From: Candidatus Poseidoniaceae archaeon
Lineage (GTDB): Archaea; Thermoplasmatota; Poseidoniia; Poseidoniales; Poseidoniaceae
Reading direction: 5' to 3'
DNA length: 5,667 bases
Assembly: GCA_013330765.1 (NCBI GenBank)
Contig: DUHU01000193.1
Span: 1-5,667, forward strand
A program made the translations under genes and the position numbers. Shown here piece by piece: positions 1-5,019 of this stretch. Position 1 is the first letter of the stretch. The number at the start of each line of letters is the position of its first letter. Under the pieces are notes generated by a model. That model had not been told where the DNA came from and searched no databases. It was given only the letters and a program-made list of their open reading frames with translations.

Positions 1-871
1 CCTTCTGGATGTGAGCAAGTAGTTCTGAGAAATCTACGAAATCCGTCCGGTTCAAGTCGTGGTTGAGACCGATGACAATTGCAGCCGTGTCCCACACACC
101 GTCACCGTCCATGTCGTTGGTCGGGTCGCCGTCACGGTCGCTGTCCACGGTCGGATCGAGGTCGTTCGTGTCCCGTACCATGGCCGTGAAGGCTCCACCG
201 AGGTTGTCCACAAGGGCATCGATTCGGTCTTGGTCGGGAATCGCGTAGGCTCCACCCCCGGGTACGTCGCAATCAAAGCTGACTGGAATTCGGGATTGCA
301 ACCCATTTTCACACATCGAGTTGTTGAAGCGTCCGTCGGCGGAATTGGCTTCCTTGATGAGTTGGGCAGGCGACAAAATCCACAAGATTCCGTCTTCCCT
401 TCCTCGGTCGTTTTTGTCCCAATCGATGCCCCGGCTGGTGGCCCCAGAATTCTTGTTTTCGTCGTCGCCTTCGACCCATGAAATTTCCTTCAAGACCGCC
501 TCATCGGAGATGTTGTCACCAAGGCCCTGTCCCAACCTTGCATTGTCGGTTTGGATGTAGACGATGGCGATGTCCGTGGACCATTCCTCGCGTACTTCGA
601 GGAGAAGGTCGGTGGACTCAGCGTCGTCAGGAAGGAAGATTTCCACGTCGTCGTCGATTTGATCTTGGAACGACAACCCGACTTGCCCCAACATTCCTGC
701 CACGATCAGGCAGACGACCACCACCAGCCTCGGCGACGTGAGGGCCGCGGTGTACATGCCTTCGAATCCACGCTGCATGCGTTCTTTGGCCAGGTTTGAG
801 ACACGGTCGCCCACGTCTCTGAATCCCTTCAAGGCGGCAAGGGTCTCCGTCCGGAGGTCCTCATCCACCAT
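1..871 (-). CDS. RND/MMPL-superfamily exporter, N-terminal part (runs off left edge)
   Basis: This frame is open without a stop from an ATG at 871 to the window edge, giving 290 residues. An in-frame stop lies at 884-886 and no other start precedes the ATG, so the start is well bounded. After a charged, cytosolic N-terminus (about 1-45), one membrane helix spans about 46-64 (SPRLVVVVCLIVAGM). It is followed by a large external domain beginning with a pattern typical of RND/MMPL proteins: an acidic stretch, FLPDDAES, then a helix LLLEVREEW. In this family such proteins are proton-driven transporters of lipids or other hydrophobic molecules; the substrate here cannot be read. The loop carries a cysteine pair (C187, C201) and an Asp-rich segment (about 234-261) resembling calcium-binding thrombospondin type 3 repeats. 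The gene lies 46 nt downstream of a glycosyltransferase on the same strand, with no clear promoter or Shine-Dalgarno between, so co-transcription is likely. The remaining helices lie outside the window, so the family call rests on the first helix and the loop start. Confidence 0.8.
   Translation of the reverse strand, partial: MVDEDLRTETLAALKGFRDVGDRVSNLAKERMQRGFEGMYTAALTSPRLVVVVCLIVAGMLGQVGLSFQDQIDDDVEIFLPDDAESTDLLLEVREEWSTDIAIVYIQTDNARLGQGLGDNISDEAVLKEISWVEGDDENKNSGATSRGIDWDKNDRGREDGILWILSPAQLIKEANSADGRFNNSMCENGLQSRIPVSFDCDVPGGGAYAIPDQDRIDALVDNLGGAFTAMVRDTNDLDPTVDSDRDGDPTNDMDGDGVWDTAAIVIGLNHDLNRTDFVDFSELLAHIQK
89..172 (-). other. Asp-rich calcium-binding-type repeats in the RND external loop
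   Basis: Within the RND-like protein, residues about 234-261 contain two short Asp/Gly clusters, DSDRDGD and DMDGDGVWD. The DxDxDG spacing is that of calcium-binding loops in thrombospondin type 3 and dockerin-like repeats. It sits in the predicted extracellular domain, where calcium in seawater would be available. Calcium binding is inferred from the motif only; a low-complexity acidic linker is the alternative. Confidence 0.6.
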
Positions 872-917
872 GCTTCGGGATGGTCACTCGGGTTTTGGAC
901 CTACGCCCTCAACCGCT

Positions 918-1850
918 TCAATCGATGCCAAAGTGTTCGACGATCAGGTGGCGCAGAAGGCTGCGAACGCCTTGGAGCACGAGGCCGGCGGCCATCAGGC
1001 TGAGGCCGAGCACGCCCACCCAAATTGCAGTGAGGCCATCGCCGAGGAAGGTGTCGAGTGTGCTGGTCACGTTTTGCGCCACGTTCAATCCCATGGCTGC
1101 ACCGGTCGCGAACAGGCCCATGCCGGGAAGACCGAGCACAAGGAGCGGCTTCTTTTGGGAAAGCGAGATGATGGCCCAAGAAAGGACCGTGAAGCCGTGG
1201 GAGACCGCGGTGTAGTTGGATCCCTTCGGTACGTCGTACCGGATGATGGTGGGGACTTCCTTCACGTGGAGTTGCTTCTCTTGGGCGTCCTCGAGCATCT
1301 CCAAGGAGAGTTCCATCCCTTCCGAATCAAAGCGAAGCCGGTCCAAGGCGCGAGCCGAGAAGGCCCGGAATCCCGACTGCGTGTCGCGGATGCCAAGTTC
1401 GTTGCTCAGGTTCGAGGTCGCGGTGATGACACGAATCCCAAGCCGACGGTAGGCTGGCATGTGGGTGCCCCCGCCCCCCTCGACGAAACGTGATCCGATG
1501 GTGAAATCGGCCGTTCCGTCCTTGATGGGGTTGAGCAAGCGTGGGATGTCGTTGGTGTCGTGCTGTCCGTCGCTGTCCAGCACCACCAAGGCATCAACGT
1601 CCATTTGACGTGCATGCTTGAAGAGGGTCTTGAGGGCGCCACCGTAGCCTCGGTTCACGCGGTGGCGGATGACGGTGGCACCGCAAGCCTCCGCAATGCG
1701 CGCGCTTGCGTCGGAGGATCCGTCGTCGATGCAGATGACCTCGTCCACGTGCTCAAGGGCACGCATCACCACGGTACCGATGGTCTCCTCTTCGTTGAAG
1801 ACCGGCATGCCCGCAATGACGCGGAACCTCTCTGAGGCAGGGTCAGCCAC
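918..1850 (-). CDS. GT2 glycosyltransferase, dolichol-phosphate sugar synthase type, with two C-terminal membrane helices
   Basis: The 310-residue product has a complete GT-A fold of the DPM1/polyprenyl-phosphate glycosyltransferase group: PVFNEEETIG (16-25), nucleotide-binding DDGSSD (42-47), NRGYGGAL (66-73), metal-binding DSDGQHD (92-98), GSRF (119-122) and DTQSGFRAF (156-164). Two hydrophobic helices (about 234-257 and 272-295) anchor it, with the catalytic domain expected in the cytosol. Enzymes of this group move a sugar from a nucleotide donor (often GDP-mannose or UDP-glucose) to a polyprenyl or dolichyl phosphate, supplying lipid-linked sugar for glycan or N-glycan assembly; the exact sugar cannot be told. 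The start is a GTG at 1850: the in-frame stop at 1872-1874 excludes anything longer, and the next ATG (residue 15) would remove the first beta strand. A TATA-like box sits 26 nt upstream. The RND-like gene follows on the same strand after 46 nt. Confidence 0.93.
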   Translation of the reverse strand: MADPASERFRVIAGMPVFNEEETIGTVVMRALEHVDEVICIDDGSSDASARIAEACGATVIRHRVNRGYGGALKTLFKHARQMDVDALVVLDSDGQHDTNDIPRLLNPIKDGTADFTIGSRFVEGGGGTHMPAYRRLGIRVITATSNLSNELGIRDTQSGFRAFSARALDRLRFDSEGMELSLEMLEDAQEKQLHVKEVPTIIRYDVPKGSNYTAVSHGFTVLSWAIISLSQKKPLLVLGLPGMGLFATGAAMGLNVAQNVTSTLDTFLGDGLTAIWVGVLGLSLMAAGLVLQGVRSLLRHLIVEHFGID

Positions 1851-1983
1851 GTTACAACGGCTTTCAAAGTCCTATTTAGTCCATATTGATGACCATAGGT
1901 GGTCGAAGGGTGGACGTCGCCCTTGCCGCAGCAATGGGACGTCGGCCGCGCCAATGGGCGTTGAGTGCAACGAGCACAGGGCC
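1851..1983. other. Intergenic gap between the GT2 gene and the small orphan
   Basis: This 133-bp gap lies downstream of the orphan gene at 1984-2238 and upstream of the GT2 gene. Beyond the TATA-like box near its left end it holds only two imperfect copies of a GACGTCG...CAATGGG unit (about 1912-1957). No convincing gene, terminator hairpin or RNA was seen. Confidence 0.5.
1873..1879 (-). promoter_or_regulatory. TATA-like box for the GT2 gene
   Basis: On the minus strand the sequence reads CTAAATA within an otherwise GC-rich region. Its centre is about 26 nt ahead of the GTG start at 1850, the distance expected between an archaeal TATA box and a transcription start at or next to the start codon. 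No Shine-Dalgarno lies between, which fits a leaderless mRNA. It is flanked by a direct repeat on the plus strand, AGTCC-TATTT-AGTCC (1868-1882), of unknown meaning. Confidence 0.55.
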
Positions 1984-2238
1984 TCAATCAACCAGTTGGC
2001 TGATGGTGGTCACCGCACGCTCACCTTCCAGAACCCGCTGCAGGGCGCGCAGCGAGATGACGAGGGGCGCGTAAGCCCGTCCGTCGCTGGTGGTGTACGT
2101 GGAGCAGGCCTGAATGGCCTCGATGTCGATCGACACCTTCAGCGCCCCTCCGGCGCCACTCCTTCGGACGTATCCGACCAGCATGCTGGTCGTGTCCTCT
2201 TCCTTCGTTTCGTTCATGTTTTCCTTTGTCTTGGGCAT
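1984..2238 (-). CDS. Small protein of unknown function (84 aa)
   Basis: I do not recognise a named family. The product has a short, charged, probably disordered N-terminus (about 1-18, Lys/Glu/Thr rich) followed by a compact region with alternating hydrophobic residues: MLVGYVRRS (19-27), ALKVSIDIEA, a YTTSDGRAYAPLVISL strand pair, then a helix RALQRVLEGERAV and the tail TTISQLVD. This looks like a small folded beta/alpha domain, with no membrane segment or signal peptide, so it should be cytosolic. One cysteine is present. The start was placed at the ATG at 2238 because GGAGG lies 7 nt ahead of it. An ATG at 2298 would give 104 residues, and one at 2217 would give 77. It is divergent from the sugar epimerase and on the same strand as the GT2 gene, but 133 bp away with a separate promoter-like box for GT2. 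The regular amphipathic pattern supports a real gene; the overlapping plus-strand frames look non-coding. Confidence 0.7.
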   Translation of the reverse strand: MPKTKENMNETKEEDTTSMLVGYVRRSGAGGALKVSIDIEAIQACSTYTTSDGRAYAPLVISLRALQRVLEGERAVTTISQLVD

Positions 2239-2245
2239 CCTGTTC

Positions 2246-2250
2246 CCTCC
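2246..2250 (-). promoter_or_regulatory. Shine-Dalgarno site that sets the start of the 84-aa protein
   Basis: The minus strand reads GGAGGGAACAGG then ATG, so a full GGAGG lies 7 nt before the start codon at 2238. It is the only strong Shine-Dalgarno sequence noticed next to a start in this window, and it decides between the three candidate ATGs. Confidence 0.6.
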
Positions 2251-2313
2251 GCCTTTTCGGCAATCCGTGTCCTTGACCTCTACGGTCTTGAAGGCCATGG
2301 ACAGGACGAAAGG

Positions 2314-2340
2314 ATGAACATTGACGCGCTTCAGCCCTAG
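2314..2340 (+). other. Possible 8-residue leader ORF before the epimerase
   Basis: A mini-frame MNIDALQP begins with ATG at 2314 and stops with TAG at 2338-2340, two bases before the epimerase ATG. AGGA lies 7 nt ahead of its start (2303-2306), whereas the epimerase ATG itself has no obvious ribosome site. It could deliver ribosomes to the epimerase by termination-reinitiation, or be chance in a 104-bp divergent intergenic region. Confidence 0.2.
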
Positions 2341-2342
2341 GC

Positions 2343-3284
2343 ATGCGCTGGCTGGTCACAGGTGGAGCGGGCTTCATCGGTTCCCACGTGGTGGACCGTC
2401 TGGTCGAACGCGGTGACGACGTGGTCGTCCTCGACGACCTCTCGAGCGGGCGGAAGGAGTTCTTGGCCCATCACCTCGACGCCGGTCGCATCACGTTGCA
2501 GGTCGTGGATCTGACCGATTTTGAGGCGACGCTTCCCCATTTTGCCGGCATTGACCGGGTCATCCACCTCGCCGCGAACCCGGACATCCGCCTCGGCACA
2601 CGCGTGACCGACACCGACCTTCGACACGGCACCATTGCGACCTACAACGTCCTCGAATCCATGCGACAACACGAGGTCAAGGGCATCGCCTTTGCTTCCT
2701 CCTCTGTGGTCTATGGCGAAGGCGCTCCGCTGCCCACGCCCGAAACCCACGGTCCATGCATTCCCATCTCCCTGTACGGTGCGAGCAAAGCCGCGGGTGA
2801 AGGGCTGATTGGGGCCTACGTCGGAACCTTTGGTTTCAGGGCGTGGATTTTCCGTTTCGCGAACATCATCGGCGGACGAGGCACGCACGGGGTCATCTTC
2901 GATTTCATCCACAAGCTCGTCGCCACGCCGGAGCGCCTGGAGGTGCTGGGCGACGGGCGTCAAGAAAAGTCGTACATGTTGGTTGAGGATTGTGCGGACG
3001 CGATGTTGCACGTCATGGAACAGACCGACGCACCCCTGACCCTGATGAACCTCGGAACCCAAGACACGTGTTCGGTCCGTCGCATTGGTGAGATCGTCAT
3101 CGAAGTGATGGGCCTGCAGGCGCACATGGACTACACGGGCGGGGACCGCGGCTGGGCCGGTGACATTCCCAAGGCCCGGTTGGCCATCGAACGGCTTCTT
3201 GACACCGGATTCACCCTGACGTGCCAAAGCGAGGAAGCGGTGCGACACACCGCGAATCTGCTTCTCAAGGAAATCGTTGGTTGA
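2343..3284 (+). CDS. NAD-dependent sugar epimerase/dehydratase, GalE-like extended SDR
   Basis: The 313-residue product is a full-length extended short-chain dehydrogenase. The Rossmann NAD-binding motif TGGAGFIGSH is at 6-15, the acidic end of beta 2 (DDLSSG) at 31-36, HLAANPDIR at 75-83, the catalytic serine region SSSVVYGE at 119-126 (S120 aligns by spacing with the GalE Ser), and the YxxxK pair at Y145/K149 in YGASK. GDGRQEKSYMLVEDCADA (203-220) and the late motif GGDRGWAGDIPKA (266-278) are typical of archaeal UDP-glucose 4-epimerase-like enzymes. It probably interconverts a nucleotide sugar (UDP-glucose/galactose or the N-acetyl forms) in the cytosol; a 4,6-dehydratase or another epimerase cannot be excluded. 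The ATG at 2343 is the first start after an in-frame stop at 2322-2324 and puts the NAD motif at the usual place. Neither a TATA-like box nor a good Shine-Dalgarno is evident. It is followed on the same strand, 47 nt later, by the thioredoxin-like gene. Confidence 0.94.
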   Translation: MRWLVTGGAGFIGSHVVDRLVERGDDVVVLDDLSSGRKEFLAHHLDAGRITLQVVDLTDFEATLPHFAGIDRVIHLAANPDIRLGTRVTDTDLRHGTIATYNVLESMRQHEVKGIAFASSSVVYGEGAPLPTPETHGPCIPISLYGASKAAGEGLIGAYVGTFGFRAWIFRFANIIGGRGTHGVIFDFIHKLVATPERLEVLGDGRQEKSYMLVEDCADAMLHVMEQTDAPLTLMNLGTQDTCSVRRIGEIVIEVMGLQAHMDYTGGDRGWAGDIPKARLAIERLLDTGFTLTCQSEEAVRHTANLLLKEIVG

Positions 3285-3302
3285 TCCGGTCGTGCTCAGG
3301 AT

Positions 3303-3308
3303 TGATAT
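3303..3308 (+). promoter_or_regulatory. Weak TATA-like box before the thioredoxin-like gene
   Basis: TGATAT lies in the 47-nt gap after the epimerase, centred about 26-27 nt ahead of the ATG at 3332. The spacing fits a leaderless archaeal promoter and favours 3332 over the ATG at 3317. The match to a TATA box is weak, and read-through from the epimerase is equally possible. Confidence 0.3.
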
Positions 3309-3331
3309 CCCCCCGCATGCTCCCTCGACCC

Positions 3332-4012
3332 ATGCGCTTGCATGAGGACGAAGCCGCCGGCATCACCGACAGCCCGTTGTTGATGGTCGCGACGTTGGTG
3401 GTGGCCGGATTGATGGTGGTCGCTTTGACCGCAGATCCAATCGCCACCGGAACCGACGTCGGAGACCGCGCCCCGGAACTCCAATCCATGGCCTACAACG
3501 GCAATGGGTGGGTTGCCTTCAACCTCGAATCCTACATCGATGAAAGTTGGGAAGAGGGTCAACCAGGGCAATGGATGATCATCGAATTCTTGGATACAGA
3601 TTGCCCCTATTGTTTCAACACCGCCGATCAACTTGGTGACTGGGACGATTTCTTCGATGCTGACAATCCAGAGTGGGACAACGAAGACGTTCAGGTCATT
3701 GCGGTGGCGGCCGAACTCAACATCCAAGGGCACGATTCCTCCCGCGAGGAAATTCAAGCCTTCCGCGACAAGACCTCGGGCTACACGTGCGCCAGCCAAC
3801 AGGATTGCAACGCTCGCAGCGGTTCGCCTCACGCCTTCCCTTACGTGGACGACCTCAGCCTCGACGCCATGGACGACTGGGGCATTCGAGGGACCCCGAC
3901 CTACTTCGTCATTCAACCCGATGGCATCGTCGCATGGAACAGCGACAACACCGCTCGGTACGAAAACGCCGCCGAGGCCGTCGCAAATCTCGCGGCGGTG
4001 GTGGCTGCGTGA
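3332..4012 (+). CDS. Membrane-anchored thioredoxin-fold protein (DsbA/TlpA-like) with CPYC site
   Basis: The 226-residue product has an acidic N-terminus (MRLHEDEAAG), one hydrophobic segment at about 15-33, and an acidic domain that should face outside the cell. VGDRAPEL (43-50) is the usual entry to a TlpA/AhpC-type thioredoxin fold. The active site is C91-P-Y-C94 after strand WMIIEFLD (81-88), and the cis-proline is P189 in GIRGTPTYFVIQPDG. A second cysteine pair (C153, C159) lies in the helical insert and may form a structural or relay disulfide. The role inferred is oxidation or shuffling of disulfides in exported proteins, with VKOR as re-oxidant. The stop overlaps the VKOR start by four bases (GTGA), so translation is probably coupled. 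ATG 3317 (5 residues longer) and an upstream GTG at 3221 inside the epimerase are alternatives; 3332 gives the cleanest N-terminus and has a TATA-like box at leaderless spacing. The N-terminus also resembles an archaeal prepilin-like segment. Confidence 0.9.
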   Translation: MRLHEDEAAGITDSPLLMVATLVVAGLMVVALTADPIATGTDVGDRAPELQSMAYNGNGWVAFNLESYIDESWEEGQPGQWMIIEFLDTDCPYCFNTADQLGDWDDFFDADNPEWDNEDVQVIAVAAELNIQGHDSSREEIQAFRDKTSGYTCASQQDCNARSGSPHAFPYVDDLSLDAMDDWGIRGTPTYFVIQPDGIVAWNSDNTARYENAAEAVANLAAVVAA

Positions 4013-4650
4013 ATGCCAACCTCATCCTTGGCCTCGAATCCCTGCCCCTGCTTGTGGGCTTCCTGCTGACGCTTCCCGTCGGAGGCCGTTTGGCTCAACC
4101 GGTCCTGTCGATCTGGCCTTCCCTGGCTTCTCCTCGTGGTCGCATGACCGCTGGGTTGGTGCTCATTTGCCTGTCTGGGCTGATCATCTCCACGCACACC
4201 TTCTGGATTCATGAGAAAATCACGGGAACGGCGACGTCCTTCTGTGCCAGCGATTCCATCTTCTCGTGTGACGACGTCATCGGTCACGAGACCTACGCGT
4301 ATGCGCCCATCATCGGACTGCCATGGGGGCTGCTTGGCATGGGCGTCTTTGCAGCGCTGTTGTTCGCAGCCATGACGGTTCAGAAAGAACCCGATGCACG
4401 AGGTCGCACCCGCATGTTGCAGATGTTGATGCTTTTCAGCGGTGGCGGAATTCCCGTCATCCTGCTGTTGATTTCGTACGAAATTCAGATCGAAAAGTTG
4501 TGCCAATACTGCACCATGGCGCACCTTGCCAACGTGTTGGTTCTCGTGACCTCTGTTCGGATGTTCAGGGCCACCCAGAGCGACGCTTGGGTGGACATGG
4601 CACGTGCGGATGTGACCCCTCGCGTGCAAGGGCGGTCCGAAGAAGCGTGA
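4009..4650 (+). CDS. Vitamin K epoxide reductase (VKOR) family membrane protein
   Basis: The 213-residue product has the VKOR four-helix core plus an extra N-terminal hydrophobic segment: helices at about 4-24, 47-64, 99-122, 138-157 and 165-185. The four functional cysteines are all visible: the loop pair C79 and C87 (CASDSIFSC, the same eight-residue step as human C43/C51) and the quinone-proximal C165-Q-Y-C168 at the start of the last helix. The downstream GLPWGLLGMG matches the conserved VKOR segment after the loop. The family takes electrons from a thioredoxin-like partner through the loop cysteines and passes them through CxxC to a quinone, doing the job of DsbB. The GTG at 4009 overlaps the stop of the thioredoxin-like gene, a strong sign that the two are made together. 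There is no fused thioredoxin domain, unlike many bacterial VKORs. The C-terminal tail (about 186-213) is charged and probably cytosolic. Confidence 0.93.
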   Translation: MNANLILGLESLPLLVGFLLTLPVGGRLAQPVLSIWPSLASPRGRMTAGLVLICLSGLIISTHTFWIHEKITGTATSFCASDSIFSCDDVIGHETYAYAPIIGLPWGLLGMGVFAALLFAAMTVQKEPDARGRTRMLQMLMLFSGGGIPVILLLISYEIQIEKLCQYCTMAHLANVLVLVTSVRMFRATQSDAWVDMARADVTPRVQGRSEEA

Positions 4651-4914
4651 TCAGGGGATTGCGTCGCCTTCGTGTGCCAGGTCTGCAAGCTCTTCCACGG
4701 CTTCAAGCCGGACCACCGTAATCTCCAGATGTCCTGCATCGGGGTAGGCCGCGCGGATTTCTTCGATCAGGGCTTCACGAACCCCGTCAGCGTCCTCGGC
4801 AAGGAGGAAGCTCAAGTGGCGAGATCGGTCTGTTCCGTGCTCCACCACGTATTCAACGATGTATTCACTGGACGAGCCTTCTTCCCAGACCACGTCCCAA
4901 CCGTTTTGTTCCAT
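4651..4914 (-). CDS. Small acidic protein of unknown function (87 aa)
   Basis: No family was recognised. The product is strongly acidic, has no cysteine, no signal peptide and no membrane helix, so a cytosolic location is likely. Alternating residues suggest strands at about 5-10 (GWDVVW), 17-26 (EYIVEYVVEH) and 33-38 (HLSFLL), a helix at about 42-56 (DGVREALIEEIRAAY), another strand LEITVVRL (63-70), and a short acidic helix to the end (AVEELADLAHEG). The beta-beta-beta-alpha-beta-alpha order suggests a compact alpha/beta fold. The stop directly abuts the VKOR stop (4648-4650) on the opposite strand with no base between. The ATG at 4914 is favoured by a TATA-like box 25 nt upstream and the absence of a Shine-Dalgarno, fitting a leaderless message. 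Confidence 0.72.
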   Translation of the reverse strand: MEQNGWDVVWEEGSSSEYIVEYVVEHGTDRSRHLSFLLAEDADGVREALIEEIRAAYPDAGHLEITVVRLEAVEELADLAHEGDAIP

Positions 4915-4936
4915 GATACTACATCAGCACGGCGAG

Positions 4937-4942
4937 ATATAG
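4937..4942 (-). promoter_or_regulatory. TATA-like box for the 87-aa acidic protein
   Basis: The minus strand reads CCTCTATATCTCG, with the TATA core centred about 25 nt ahead of the ATG at 4914. This is the best TATA match in the window and is placed for transcription starting at the start codon. Confidence 0.6.
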
Positions 4943-4980
4943 AGGTTTGCTCGCTCAGCGTCGAAATATGCCCTAATGTG

Positions 4981-5019
4981 GAAGAAGAATCGCATTTCCG
5001 GGAAGATTCATTCTTCTTC
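4981..5019. repeat. Perfect 10-bp inverted repeat at the end of the right-edge gene
   Basis: GAAGAAGAAT (4981-4990) is the exact reverse complement of ATTCTTCTTC (5010-5019), with 19 bases between. Read on the minus strand, the first arm codes the final Glu codons and the first base of the stop of the right-edge gene, and the second arm lies just beyond it. A transcript could fold into a 10-bp AU-rich stem around the stop codon. No U-run follows, so a classic intrinsic terminator is not shown; an mRNA 3'-end structure or a protein-binding site are alternatives. Confidence 0.5.

Noticed and set aside
59..481. Repetitive GTC-rich plus-strand stretch that looked like a low-complexity repeat or a plus-strand gene
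   Set aside because: It is explained by Asp codons of the minus-strand calcium-type repeats in the RND-like protein.
738..1493. Long plus-strand open frame (251 codons) opposite the GT2 gene
   Set aside because: The translation lacks domain motifs and is His/Arg/Ala-rich, as expected antisense to a GC-rich gene; the minus strand encodes a complete GT2 enzyme.
1912..1957. Imperfect GACGTCG...CAATGGG direct repeat in the 133-bp gap
   Set aside because: Only two diverged copies with different spacing; not enough for a CRISPR, an operator array or a mobile-element end.
1669..2340. Plus-strand open frame (223 codons) across the GT2 start, the gap and the small gene
   Set aside because: It is antisense to two better-supported genes and to the TATA-like box, with no coherent fold pattern. 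Only its last codons (2314-2340) were kept as a possible leader.
2337..3248. Minus-strand open frame (303 codons) inside the epimerase
   Set aside because: It is the mirror of a full-length SDR enzyme with all its motifs on the plus strand; the composition is low in hydrophobic cores.
3221..3331. Longer start (GTG at 3221) for the thioredoxin-like protein
   Set aside because: It would lie within the epimerase and add a polar Arg/Ser-rich head before the membrane anchor, with no initiation signal.
3296..4629. Two minus-strand open frames opposite the thioredoxin-like and VKOR genes
   Set aside because: They are antisense to genes with clear catalytic cysteines and membrane helices, and show no motifs themselves.
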